Origin: CAWCOU01 sp963797335
GTDB lineage: Bacteria; Pseudomonadota; Gammaproteobacteria; JAURND01
Length of the DNA stretch: 64,000 bases
Reading direction: 5' to 3'
NCBI GenBank assembly: GCA_963797335.1
Contig: CAWCOU010000007.1
Span: forward strand, 62,001-126,000
Part shown: positions 11,801 to 18,508 of the stretch, one piece after another
Layout: every line of letters starts with the position of its first letter
How positions within the stretch are numbered: position 1 is the first letter of the stretch
Translations under genes and position numbers: made by a program
Notes under the pieces: generated by a model
Databases searched by the model: none
Seen by the model: the letters and a program-made list of their open reading frames with translations, nothing else
Told to the model about the DNA's origin: nothing

Positions 11801-11895
11801 CTTTTCTAGGTATAGGCAAGAGAGAAAACAAAGCACAGCCTCCCGAGATTCCACTTCAAGATTTTTCATCTGAAGAGAACAAAAACCGTGTTTAA
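2806..11895 (+). CDS. Giant (3029 aa) coiled-coil protein with C-x5-R phosphatase-like motif and C-terminal membrane region; candidate effector
   Basis: I do not recognise the whole protein. The start is hydrophilic and Ser-rich without a signal peptide. Long charged helical and coiled-coil stretches fill about residues 45-1000. A central region contains C1696-MSASD-R1702 followed by ADG. This spacing is like the CKSGKDRTG catalytic loop of the phosphoinositide phosphatases IpgD/SopB and Legionella SidF. A lysine run lies near residue 2112, followed by an acidic, proline-rich linker (about 2270-2460). Hydrophobic segments follow at about 2478-2500, 2515-2535, 2665-2690, 2708-2730 and 2803-2860. 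The C-terminus is again hydrophilic and ends with an EENK-containing tail, compatible with a Dot/Icm-type secretion signal. Size, architecture and lack of Sec signal suggest a translocated effector acting on host membranes. The phosphatase call is an inference from one motif. Confidence 0.6.
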   Translation: MTEKKQEADASSDSLLLTVENSSANRKEIPSSDSGSLLSVSLDSKHPSPAKTPTVAELKEKLKALEKENLLLDIAFLKFTYTALDIIKHYYQSLQDPRISEKFSEKNRKIFLTIALGKKGEADNKSLLAWMQYLHQRADKAFKKGFLASVPKDEVLIWVEKMKKISDARDDPRATASSFPSPRSRLIEIWTSLQYVKDHFQLYQDQYLTVDEKWRELSSIWLSMALKEEESPSEPTTGMADKVLFWQAIIENITQSIFKQTGINFGDTLLQQRIAIATRFNEFIIDIKKLIEEFPKIDELEKIPDQKRRTIFLKKAKDFRDVRNGYFQSLPVTVANFLKHEQIKAAKDLNEDGEFTSLLKDVKSNVNTLEKKDKDLKSVKQRKESSSTSFRPSSDEETQKYEELSIALEDAKKALVLYRNTKNTEACRDICKTISIDHASLVEEDKSLASPVVDFSAPIKRAGDIVKLKEKVITEKQKIKEERVKIQTAQEKLDRPGNSEQISRGLRQEKLTGKFKILESRAEINVLQNSRKELEADAKYYGIDEEKRKLELSRFKGITERSQLSLEDIRGMRDSKLDSINNDIENTLIKEREFSLKIQKKKKLLERKNRGWLVSSEKPEKDLITELRETLSASLAAQKNLWATTEYRIRAQYAFETEKLKEKSNRLEYQSTKMKNSLVAEERAIKACQNLDEEINQLEAILAQAHVFDEVRFKQAMQEWKRGKLTLPELELDLTCQTIAVLYAILQKQQQIANLVKKSKLDESQQAQFVELCLQVRRTENAINYLFDYTFGLYYKGSISDPHTNRKIYRGEITKAIGSIYKNQLLQRQMTNAPSLTPNQKRSLQTYLTEIQKLGGELEDLLPEYARLFSKLIKVVSESKEKLQKVSEVVNPSNFENGLPSFVTDKKLPGIHQLACFLGDLAQQLQQKTQSIELKEKKKSADTPEFALSEILAQFLKTIDELASIEEKNKAVMQKAIRKVIPSSLPTDDEKLVITAREETKESIVATPLSEPVLVKLPIAQEIPPGKVYHGPLDANQSQELVKRIWQVEETEEFSARNNQLSWQKYFKDFAYSLDKIFTQAAEAPIGNLSQALDQFLKETRDQLYDTESIRLNVPTVGEVRYFPDKDCNLILDPYKLFGCGISAARGLLLLIDYSEKYISQIKRKAALTELNTVLLRFHQEILASKNNNDKAGTALLNFHGDLVVIVTENGICSKKQAKKALLAARDFNHVMSYHERGFCRSIRPPRMLSEGLPHYSPESKESKPHARQEGVENGLMLRFSTSVQLDSDDWLDTQSAVAPEKDEKGSETKLKFFRSQQDNLQITNPWQNYQTRHWYAQNLKKLGPWYGHLLQAHEKLLRTLPVTPMDVISPAPRRASDITLLVVAPNQQIIHRSYSLLAAFPESFGIKNDKERFEVAKYVHAVTVLGRKGGMASYLPQLLFSDSPLSTGSTKQPEVTFLHQTYVGSHEDASKSSTKTKNKRKLKKTLHHYLKSHPFFVLPNRDIIRCSANEPKPEGAIPIKIRLKKSNNRINIWGNVPFSGKTEEDRQDTLAILYDIANRLKKLKLALPEHIAPAWERLLAFLEPETHYTSHDMVFLAAPTCPPKFTPPNKNSDLAEDIDQVCAHLLQAEDKTGLSPRQRRDLGLILQAAAEVRAIRAGVELRRHEHGYQPRLNLHEEIMLHILIKLTDGFSTLTCMSASDRADGEVQCGVEWQFLYAMLTCRLLVRGDKHTLKQAHQEGYVPAYLTGAAHDANWWSNMSPITKSAEMQGLITYRVKNNNIQKIALYSDLELRNQGVLSAFDTLVNQYWCEKLGFTRKFSYAKRKMIKYSKLEADSKVPEFKDYFLEMQSDENARGREGSLELLPLKVRNYSIALQAAPRQSVSKFNLDSGGASKPTVSTEPVTVPVFRRLISFIEAMANGNETNRSKAVAQRALAVATELKLACQQEKPEDSWANELFIPAIDKLVLLLESAEQYLVTIEQAKEFAGHVTPILEEILPAYRKGNEHQQSLVERIEQLQQTLADKQIPEAEIVETSSEEQEQKRIATAPVGQDDTFVFMRVMQQALVNNYKNFARLADTNSTGFIGSRVVMERSCWQAIAVAQKEAETALDKLKKKKKKKTTLADPACFSALTAITALAKTHLIEGMLATMAGQTVDQTFQPLLNLLVGLNGSLTLFYQTIQANFAQAPASKKRQKLVADLREITEQGQQILSQWLDAMASLNEENRYVYLSQIESPVLADAVFPSSSSQDEMDAKESKTWWKSVDFRSWFAKSASSDMSKPLLSETVASQDQPKQSYQSVDTPKIESTPAKVSQSSGVRQWLTQVSGYGVSAYRKLRNSPSEKGSESEEIYEFRERENSDEKYSISSSEPVVYDDEDILNLENGVREEDDLVPASYPYRIDLEERKGSGLPVVLQEQKGNWREGKYESPLPQPALQPIQDEKEEAKPEQVVAEQTKPWPKFFEWSRADWMRRIRRPLSVLTSVSSALLIGLGAMQESIVHEVLNSSLLAANAPTLIYIGVALFSFNICQNYLKFKRQDTCHAFLDLSTAQANLLKMRHDIPQNFKKDLAQIQQMANSLWHALDPKNKRFYRGNTDLWATVLHRDRQADGAMLAKICRRKHNFTLSQQEINQLLDIIAGLVVKDKYLQPLPKPYFDHFPKLKNTLIYGSLTLSVGFMLGVAFFSGNIVDLAMQFLNAPRHISHAFSLLMHHSLAYGFILSGSCVAGGLADFARSWAAERPNQHTVTSYLRFSERPENNGGRAATVNNFQPIVEPGSNKLLVLNALDLPPQWRGIKPWLKAQAKAIFWLPFTSLLPHISSRVLHVVNASSVGLMIGLVASPPLFGSSLLVNSIVAFIVPQLLVKGWRGAESFSQQSPVPRSIEHPLLNRANRDASLQFLERDLLGEIKQVRPRASSYVLMMPSIFPNENKQPEPALRVSFEDLQVPPPDRKKVKFSEHQEEIDLISQKILGDNKKSLPYSQSFSAPHSRTEAVRVPRSSTFLGIGKRENKAQPPEIPLQDFSSEENKNRV

Positions 11896-12006
11896 ATTAA
11901 GGCGTGTCTTCACATCTAACGCATAGTCCCTTCTTCACGATACGTCGTCTTGAGCAGTGAAAGATAGAAGAAAAAATAATAGGCAAGTAAAAATAAATCA
12001 GACATT

Positions 12007-12160
12007 TGTTACAACGTAATTACTCAACTTGTGCTGTAGCAGAAGCACAGCGTACTATGCTCCAAGCTCGCTTCCTGCGATTCTAGAACTTATTTCAGTC
12101 ATCCTACCGAAATACTTTTCTAGTCACTACCACACATGAATGAGTAATTACGTTACAACA
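12007..12160. mobile_element. MITE-like element with 20-bp terminal inverted repeats
   Basis: The ends TGTTACAACGTAATTACTCA (12007-12026) and TGAGTAATTACGTTACAACA (12141-12160) are inverted repeats matching at 18 of 20 positions. The 114 bases inside hold no ORF. Size, TIRs and lack of coding capacity fit a miniature inverted-repeat element. No target-site duplication is obvious because an A-run follows the right end. Confidence 0.5.
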
Positions 12161-12191
12161 AAAAAAAAGATCTTGCGATCTACTCATTTAG

Positions 12192-12220
12192 AAAAGGGGC
12201 GCAGCCGCGCCCCCTTTCCT
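12192..12220 (-). terminator. Rho-independent terminator of the DUF4239 gene
   Basis: A 7-bp GC stem (GGGGCGC/GCGCCCC, 12196-12213) with loop AGCC has, read on the minus strand, a TTTTCT tract after it. It lies about 180 bases downstream of the minus-strand DUF4239 gene and fits as its terminator. Confidence 0.55.
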
Positions 12221-12394
12221 TGTCCCTTGATCGATCCGTGAAATAGACTCCCATTTGCATCACTGCAATTCCTGACCCTTTGGGATAGGCAGCGGAATTC
12301 CAACATATTGGCTGAATCAAAAATGTAGTCATTTGTCGGAATATGTAATAATAATTCTAACAAAAAAATGGATTACTAAAAATTACAGGAATTT

Positions 12395-13219
12395 TTATTT
12401 TTCTTTATCAATTTGTTCCAGCCTGATTAACGTATTAGAAAAAATACGAGACGAGATACTAAATTTTCCAGAGAAAGGATTACTGAGCATATAGATAACC
12501 ATCAAAATCGAAACAATCGTAAAAATTAAGGATGCCGTTAATATCATCTGCGCCCAAACTCGTTCCATACCAAAAAAATAAGAAATGCCAATCACAATAA
12601 AACCCAGCGTACCCAATAATATTAATGGATTATCTAGCCTGGGTTCGGTTGCCGCAAAAATCCGCATTCGGCGGTTCTCGCGTAATTGCGCTAAATGCAC
12701 CAAGGAGTTCGCATAAATGGCTTGCTCGGCAGGTGTTTGTAAATCCATGAATAAATAAATTTTTTGCAAAGCCCCTAACACCACCGATACTTCGGGGTCT
12801 TCTTGATGTTTGACCATCTTCGGCCATTCGCCGGTAATAATCATTTGCGTATAGGCAATTAAGGTGGCGTCTATTTTTTGCCGATTTTGTTCACCTAAAC
12901 CGGGAGCCAATTGGGCTAGCGTCAACAGATTCGTGGTTTCTATTTTGGCTTCTTTATACGATTCCCCTAATTCGTTAAGCACCATGGAAAAAGTGAATGC
13001 CAATATAACGGCATAAATAACGCCAATTTGTAGAAATATAGGAAAAGCGACTTCGTGATGAGAGGTTAAAAGATGCACAGCGACCCATTTTCTAATAATG
13101 GCCACTAGCACAGCACCTAAGATGGCGGCGGTTAAGGCGACAGCGACAACGGGGTAGTGTGAATAAATATTCATAGCGTCCATTCTAATCGGCATAGATA
13201 GGGTAGGGTTGCCAACCAT
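12395..13219 (-). CDS. DUF4239 (bestrophin-like) membrane protein
   Basis: Two hydrophobic segments lie near the N-terminus (about residues 10-35 and 55-80). A soluble helical middle and two further segments near the C-terminus (about 200-250) follow. The stretch YAVILAFTFSMVLNELGESY with a following E-T-N-LL is typical of the DUF4239 family of membrane proteins of unknown function. The start at 13219 is chosen because AGGAAGG sits just upstream (13223-13229). A longer frame to 13243 has no such site, and an inner Met at 13174 lacks one too. The protein stands alone, divergent from the lipoprotein gene at 13346. Confidence 0.75.
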   Translation of the reverse strand: MVGNPTLSMPIRMDAMNIYSHYPVVAVALTAAILGAVLVAIIRKWVAVHLLTSHHEVAFPIFLQIGVIYAVILAFTFSMVLNELGESYKEAKIETTNLLTLAQLAPGLGEQNRQKIDATLIAYTQMIITGEWPKMVKHQEDPEVSVVLGALQKIYLFMDLQTPAEQAIYANSLVHLAQLRENRRMRIFAATEPRLDNPLILLGTLGFIVIGISYFFGMERVWAQMILTASLIFTIVSILMVIYMLSNPFSGKFSISSRIFSNTLIRLEQIDKEK

Positions 13220-13345
13220 TTTCCTTCCTGAAAAATGCCCCATAAGGCATTTTACGGATTAAGCCAATGATAAGTCAAATGCCTGGCAATCGGCCGCTAT
13301 TCTCCTATAGTTATACTATCTTTATAAAATTAAGGAGACGCGGCG

Positions 13346-13681
13346 ATGGCCATTCATATTTCAAAAAAAGCAATTATATTCAGTGGGTTACTCATTTCAC
13401 TCGGGTTGGCAGGATGCACAACCAATCCCTATACAGGACAAACTCAATTATCTAACACCGGTGTGGGTGCCTTAGTTGGAGCTGCAGGTGGTGCTGCGAT
13501 TGGCGGCATAGCTGGCGGTGGTACAGGGGCAGTTATCGGAGCTGGCGCAGGTGCGATCGCTGGTGGGCTTATTGGTAGTACTTATAATCAGCCTAATTAT
13601 TATTATTACAATGGTAAGCCGGTTTACTACCCTAATAGGTATTACTATGGTAACCGTTACCCATACTACTATGGATACTAA
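13346..13681 (+). CDS. Glycine-zipper lipoprotein
   Basis: The signal peptide ends in a lipobox (LGLAGC, Cys23), so the protein is predicted to be lipidated and held in the outer or inner membrane. Residues 38-78 are a glycine zipper: repeated small-residue segments of the G-A-A-G-G-A-A type that can form a membrane hairpin. The tail is very rich in Tyr and Asn (YYYYNGKPVYYP and similar). Length (111 aa) and layout match the YMGG/OmpA-type glycine-zipper lipoproteins of gammaproteobacteria such as the SlyB/Pcp group. An AAGGAG ribosome site precedes the ATG. The gene is monocistronic, with its own terminator. Confidence 0.85.
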   Translation: MAIHISKKAIIFSGLLISLGLAGCTTNPYTGQTQLSNTGVGALVGAAGGAAIGGIAGGGTGAVIGAGAGAIAGGLIGSTYNQPNYYYYNGKPVYYPNRYYYGNRYPYYYGY

Positions 13682-13705
13682 AAATTAAATCCTCCTGGAT
13701 GGAGC

Positions 13706-13745
13706 AAGGGCCAAAGGGGTCAGTTTCCCCTTTGGCCCTTTTTTT
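13706..13745 (+). terminator. Strong rho-independent terminator
   Basis: A 14-bp perfect stem (13706-13719 with 13727-13740) and 7-nt loop are followed by a T-run. It lies 24 bases after the glycine-zipper lipoprotein gene. Confidence 0.9.
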
Positions 13746-13831
13746 GCAGTATCTATGCGGTATCCGAACAGCCATTGACCTAGTTTCTACACCCGAGATA
13801 TAATTATTTAATATAAATCCAATGACCCAAT

Positions 13832-16800
13832 ATGCCTAGCCCACAACCCTCTAATCTCCTAACAAAACGTCGATTCTTGCCGTTATTCCTCACCCAGTTT
13901 TTTGGTGCATTCAACGACAATATCTTTAAAAATGCACTCGTCATACTAATCACCTACCGACTGGCTGTGCAAACAGGCGATAATGCTCAAATCCTCATTA
14001 CTATCGCCGCTGGTTTATTCATCCTGCCCTTTTTATTATTCTCAGGCCTAGCAGGTCAACTGGCAGATAAATACGAAAAGTCTCGGCTCATTGTCATTAT
14101 TAAAATGGCAGAAATTGTCTTGATGTTATTGGCAGGTCTTGGCTTTTACCTACAAAATGTCTATCTACTAATAACAGTCTTGTTTTTATTGGGCGTGCAA
14201 TCGACCTTTTTTGGGCCGTTAAAATACGCCATATTGCCCTACCATCTGCGAGAAAACGAATTGGTATCCGGCAATGCCCTGGTAGAGGCAGGCACCTTCC
14301 TAGCCATCTTAATTGGCACTATTTTGGGGGGATTGCTCATTTTAGTGAATGCAGGCATGTTCATCGTCTGCGTGCTCACCGTCTTCATTGCTTTTGCAGG
14401 GTGGTTTAGCAGCCGTTACATTCCGCTGGCGCCGGCCGCCGCACCCGAATTAAAGGTCAGCTATAATATTTTTTCACAAACCTGGCACATGCTAGGCCAT
14501 GCTCGTCAATCCAAAGATCTTTTTCTCTGCATCTTAGGAATTTCCTGGTTTTGGTTGATTGGCGCTATCTTTCTATCGCAATTCCCAACGTTTGCCAAAG
14601 ATATTTTACATGCCCAAAATACGGTCGTGACTTTATTTCTGACCATATTTTCCGTGGGTATAGGGGTAGGCTCTTTACTCTGTAGCCGAATACTGCGCGG
14701 CAAAGTAGATGCCAGCTATGTGCCTCTGGCAGCCATAGGCATGACCATTTTTATGATCGACTTGTTTTTTGCCAGCCGACATGTCGCTAAACCTTTTCAG
14801 GGGGAGACGTTAACCACCTTCCTGCAGTTTTTTCGAGAAGCCAATAATTGGCGGATATCTTTTGATTTATTGTTGATTGCGATCTGCGGCGGTTTATATA
14901 TTGTGCCGTTATATACTATCCTGCAAACGCGCAGTGAACAAAATCACATTTCCCGCACTATTGCCAGCAATAATGTCATGAATGCTTTGTTTATGGTGAT
15001 CGCCGCAGTAGCCACTATTATTATGTTGGCGCAAGGATTTTCAGTCACCGAGGTCTTTTTAACCGCGGCGATTGTGAATGCATTTGTCGCTGTTTATATC
15101 TGCCGATTATTGCCGGAGGCCTTAATCAAATCGTTGTTACGCGGCGTGTTTAAACTCCTATATCGAGTAGAAGTGCACGGCCTTGAGCATTATTATCGCA
15201 CACAGGATCGTCTGCTGGTTGTTGCCAATCATACTTCTTTACTAGACGCAGCGTTAATCGCTGCCTTTTTGCCGGATAAGCTTGGTTTCGCCATCAATAC
15301 TTATATTGCGCAAAAATGGTGGATGAGACCGTTTTTATTATTAGTGGATGTTTACCCTATTGATCCGGCGAATCCGATGGCCACTAAATCCATCATTGAA
15401 TTAGTACGTAGTGGTAAAAAATGTATCATTTTTCCCGAGGGTAGAATTACGGTTACCGGCTCTTTAATGAAAATTTACGAAGGGCCGGGCATGATTGCCG
15501 ATAAAGCCCATGCAAAAATTCTGCCAGTGCGCATAGACGGTGCACAATATTCACCGTTCTCCTATCTCAAAGGCAAGCTTCGGATACGATGGTTTCCTAA
15601 GATTACACTGACATTATTAGCATCTCGTGAGTTGGCTATTCCCGAACACGAAACAGGGCGTAAACGACGGCAATACGCAGGTTTAGCGCTCTATGATTTA
15701 GTAACCGATATGTTATTTGAAAGTGGCCGGCAACAACGAACCTTATTTGAAGCTTTGTTATACGCTAGTAAAATTCACGGTAAAAAACATATTATTGCCG
15801 AAGATATTCAACGTAAACCCGTCACCTATCGTCAATTTATTCGAAATAATTTTATATTAGGTCAGGCCATCGCCAAGGTGACGCAACCGGGAGAGCATGT
15901 CGGCATTTTACTTCCCAATATGGTTTCTACGGCCATCACTTTTTTCGCGATGCAAGCGTTTCGTCGTGTACCAGCGATGCTGAATTTTTCTGCAGGTATC
16001 AATAATGTGTTGTTGGCTTGCGAGCTGGCGCAACTAAAATATGTATATACCTCTCGTGCGTTTATTACGAAAGCAGGTCATGAGTCGTTACTGACTGCCT
16101 TAACAACTGCGGGTGTGCGCGTTCTGTATTTGGAAGATGTCAGCCAATTACTGTCTTGGCGAGATAAATGGCGAGGATTGCTTGCCAGCCATTTTGCTGC
16201 TCTGTATTACCGTTATATCGGTGGAGGAAAGAAACATCCCCAAGCGAATAATGACGGTAATTCACCAGCGGTCATCTTATTTACCTCAGGTTCAGAAGGT
16301 ACGCCTAAAGGTGTGGTGCTGAGCCACAATAATATTCTAGCCAATAGCAGCCAATTGACTAGCCGAGTTGATTTCGGTCCAACCGATCGTATTTTTAATG
16401 CTTTGCCATTGTTTCATTCGTTTGGTCTGACCGGTGGAACTTTGTTGCCGATACTTTCGGGTATTAAAGTATTCTTCTATCCTTCTCCATTGCATTATCG
16501 AATCGTCCCGGAATTAGTTTACGACACCAATTCCACTATTTTATTTGGAACGGATACCTTCCTGGCCGGATATGCCAAATACGCGCATAGCTATGATTTT
16601 TACAGCATTCGTTATGTGTTCGCTGGTGCTGAAAAATTGAAAGAGTCCACTCGAAAAATATGGTCGGAGCAATTCGGGGTGAGAATATTTGAGGGCTATG
16701 GCGCCACCGAAACCTCGCCCATCTTGGCCACCAACACCCCTATGCACAATAAATCAGGCACAGTGGGCCGATTCATGCCGGGCATTCAGTATCGGTTAGA

Positions 16801-17281
16801 ATCCGTTTTAGATAATAGCCACGGTGGTCGCTTAATTGTTTCCGGCCCCAATATTATGTTGGGGTATCTGGATCCCACTCGCCCAGGGGCTATTATTGCA
16901 CCTGCCGATGGCTGTTACGACACGGGCGATATAGTGGATATCGATGCCGAAGGTTATATCACCATTCTGGGCCGGGTAAAACGGTTTGCCAAAATAAGTG
17001 GAGAAATGCTGTCCTTACCCGCCATCGAAAATTGGTTACATGAGCTATGGCCGGCATTCACCCATGCGGTGGTCAGTATCGGAGATGAAAAAAAGGGTGA
17101 ACAAATTGCCTTGTTGACGGATTACCCAGGCGCTAATCGAGAAGAGATCATTAATCATGTTCGCAGCAAAGGGATTAATGAGCTCAGTATCCCACGGAAA
17201 ATTTTAGTTATTGGTAAAATTCCTCTATTGGGTTCCGGAAAAATTGATTACCCCGCGGTTTCCGCAAAATTTATTCAGTAA
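13832..17281 (+). CDS. Trifunctional MFS lysophospholipid transporter / PlsC acyltransferase / acyl-ACP ligase (Aas-type fusion)
   Basis: There are three domains in one chain of 1149 residues. Residues 1-420 form a 12-TM MFS transporter of the LplT type (start RRFLPLFLTQFFGAFNDNI). Residues 430-620 are a PlsC acyltransferase with NHTSLLD (H467, D472) and FPEGR (534-538). Residues 660-1145 are an AMP-binding ligase with the P-loop LFTSGSEGTPKG (816-827), the motif GYGATETSP and a final GK near the C-terminus. In E. coli LplT and Aas are separate proteins that flip and re-acylate lyso-phosphatidylethanolamine at the inner membrane. Here transport, acyl activation and acylation are fused, as in several other proteobacteria. 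All catalytic motifs look intact. Confidence 0.92.
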   Translation: MPSPQPSNLLTKRRFLPLFLTQFFGAFNDNIFKNALVILITYRLAVQTGDNAQILITIAAGLFILPFLLFSGLAGQLADKYEKSRLIVIIKMAEIVLMLLAGLGFYLQNVYLLITVLFLLGVQSTFFGPLKYAILPYHLRENELVSGNALVEAGTFLAILIGTILGGLLILVNAGMFIVCVLTVFIAFAGWFSSRYIPLAPAAAPELKVSYNIFSQTWHMLGHARQSKDLFLCILGISWFWLIGAIFLSQFPTFAKDILHAQNTVVTLFLTIFSVGIGVGSLLCSRILRGKVDASYVPLAAIGMTIFMIDLFFASRHVAKPFQGETLTTFLQFFREANNWRISFDLLLIAICGGLYIVPLYTILQTRSEQNHISRTIASNNVMNALFMVIAAVATIIMLAQGFSVTEVFLTAAIVNAFVAVYICRLLPEALIKSLLRGVFKLLYRVEVHGLEHYYRTQDRLLVVANHTSLLDAALIAAFLPDKLGFAINTYIAQKWWMRPFLLLVDVYPIDPANPMATKSIIELVRSGKKCIIFPEGRITVTGSLMKIYEGPGMIADKAHAKILPVRIDGAQYSPFSYLKGKLRIRWFPKITLTLLASRELAIPEHETGRKRRQYAGLALYDLVTDMLFESGRQQRTLFEALLYASKIHGKKHIIAEDIQRKPVTYRQFIRNNFILGQAIAKVTQPGEHVGILLPNMVSTAITFFAMQAFRRVPAMLNFSAGINNVLLACELAQLKYVYTSRAFITKAGHESLLTALTTAGVRVLYLEDVSQLLSWRDKWRGLLASHFAALYYRYIGGGKKHPQANNDGNSPAVILFTSGSEGTPKGVVLSHNNILANSSQLTSRVDFGPTDRIFNALPLFHSFGLTGGTLLPILSGIKVFFYPSPLHYRIVPELVYDTNSTILFGTDTFLAGYAKYAHSYDFYSIRYVFAGAEKLKESTRKIWSEQFGVRIFEGYGATETSPILATNTPMHNKSGTVGRFMPGIQYRLESVLDNSHGGRLIVSGPNIMLGYLDPTRPGAIIAPADGCYDTGDIVDIDAEGYITILGRVKRFAKISGEMLSLPAIENWLHELWPAFTHAVVSIGDEKKGEQIALLTDYPGANREEIINHVRSKGINELSIPRKILVIGKIPLLGSGKIDYPAVSAKFIQ

Positions 17282-17288
17282 TTTTACA

Positions 17289-17816
17289 ATGGCGAGTGCC
17301 ATGCCAGGCACTGCTTTTACGGTATTGACGATCAACGATCTTAAGTCTATGGTGGAGTGTAAATGGGATGCACTCTGGCAGCTGTTGGACGTCTGTAGCA
17401 GAGTGGCTGAAGTCTTTTTATCTTTGGAAGCGCCTGTGCAATACTTAGATCAAACAAAATCGTTGTTTCAGTTGCAATCAACCTTAGTGGATACAAAAGT
17501 GGAAATCGCAGTTAAAAACGCCATTTCTCAAGTGGTGGATCAAATTATGGCTCTTCGCCATGAAATAAGTGGCCTTCGTCACGAGCTACACAGTGAAATA
17601 AATGCTCTTCGTCATGAGATGATCGATCGTTTTTCCAAAGTAGAAAGCCGATTATCTGCTGTTGAGACTACTTTGGGTAAACGAGATCAGGTGCGCGGCG
17701 AAATTCGTTCCCGTTTCTTTGATTATGCTTTTAAAACAGGATACATGGTGGGAGTCGTTTTATTATCGGCAGGTGTTTCATCCATCGTGGTTTTAATTAA
17801 GCCATTTATTCATTAA
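17289..17816 (+). CDS. Coiled-coil protein with C-terminal membrane anchor
   Basis: The 175-aa protein starts at the ATG seven bases after the preceding stop codon; an upstream GTG inside the Aas-fusion gene is less likely. Residues 85-145 contain tandem heptads built on LRHEISGLRHELHS / INALRHEM, a clear coiled coil. One hydrophobic segment (about 150-172) lies at the C-terminus, so it may be a tail-anchored membrane protein. The layout resembles DUF1640/CCDC90-like small coiled-coil proteins. Its role is unknown. It may be cotranscribed with the fusion gene. Confidence 0.6.
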   Translation: MASAMPGTAFTVLTINDLKSMVECKWDALWQLLDVCSRVAEVFLSLEAPVQYLDQTKSLFQLQSTLVDTKVEIAVKNAISQVVDQIMALRHEISGLRHELHSEINALRHEMIDRFSKVESRLSAVETTLGKRDQVRGEIRSRFFDYAFKTGYMVGVVLLSAGVSSIVVLIKPFIH

Positions 17817-17830
17817 GATCACCAAAGAAA

Positions 17831-17991
17831 CGCGGGCGAGCTCCCCTGTACGCGCGTCAACTTATTAATAAATATCCTTTTCCCACAAGGGGCGTTGTTG
17901 AATAATTCAAATTTTCTAAATATTTTCCTTCTCCCACAGGGGGGAAGGAGTTATTTTCTTAAGTTGACGCGTATGGGCGAGTTTGCCCGCG
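17831..17991. repeat. Palindromic intergenic element with imperfect 32-34 bp terminal repeats
   Basis: The left arm 17831-17864 (from CGCGGGCGAG to CGTCAACTTA) pairs with the right arm 17960-17991 (from TAAGTTGACG to TTGCCCGCG), allowing small gaps. The interior holds two CCTT-TCCCACA-GGGG blocks. Size and structure suggest a non-coding mobile or extragenic palindromic element between convergent genes. Confidence 0.5.
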
Positions 17992-18018
17992 CCCCAGGTT
18001 TTAATTTAAGTCGTTCGC

Positions 18019-18333
18019 TTATTGTTGAGTGCTAGCGTCTTCACTATAGTGGGGTATCTTACTGCGGCCAGCCGTTTGTGCCCCCGCTACTTCCTCACGA
18101 TTTTCAGCTACAGCTGCTGCTGCGCCTGTTTTCGCAATGGGATGAGCAGGTGAAGTAGGTGTAGTGCTGCTGCTGGAAGAGGAAGAACTGCTGGTGCTGT
18201 TATCGACTTCTACCACTCGAGTAGTGGTGTAGGGGTAAGTCTGCGGTTTTGCAGCATAATTGCTATACGGTTGTTGGCATGCAGATAATAAAAGTGCTGC
18301 CCCGCAAATGATGATCATATTGGAATTTTTCAT
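18019..18333 (-). CDS. Small serine-rich lipoprotein
   Basis: The 104-aa protein starts at the Met preceding NSNMIIICGAALLLSACQQ. This gives a classic lipoprotein signal with lipobox LSAC and a hydrophobic core. An AAGGA lies 10-15 bases upstream of this start (18333); the longer frame to 18369 would bury the signal. The mature part has a TTRVVEVDN segment, a run of nine serines and an Ala-rich stretch, all low complexity. No family is recognised. It is probably a periplasm-facing small lipoprotein. Confidence 0.65.
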   Translation of the reverse strand: MKNSNMIIICGAALLLSACQQPYSNYAAKPQTYPYTTTRVVEVDNSTSSSSSSSSSTTPTSPAHPIAKTGAAAAVAENREEVAGAQTAGRSKIPHYSEDASTQQ

Positions 18334-18508
18334 AAACAGGCTATCCTTAGAGGTGGGTCTTGGTAACATTGTAATGTCTGATTTTAAGCAGTGTCAATGC
18401 CAACATGCAGGTGATGAAAATGAAGTAACGGTAGGGGGTTTCTGTTATTATCGGCAGGAAAGCTGGGCATCGCCCTAATTTTTAACTCTCTTGAAAAAGG
18501 ACTGAATA

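Larger units (their letters stand above)
11896..12394. other. Gene-free stretch with a MITE-like element and a terminator
   Basis: About 500 bases between the giant gene and the DUF4239 gene contain no credible reading frame. They hold a 154-bp element with 20-bp terminal inverted repeats (12007-12160) and a strong GC hairpin (12196-12213), both listed separately. I see nothing else in the remainder. Confidence 0.6.

Noticed and set aside
11896..12394. tRNA or small RNA gene in the 500-base gap
   Set aside because: The only strong folds are the terminator and the MITE-like ends; no cloverleaf or T-loop sequence is seen.
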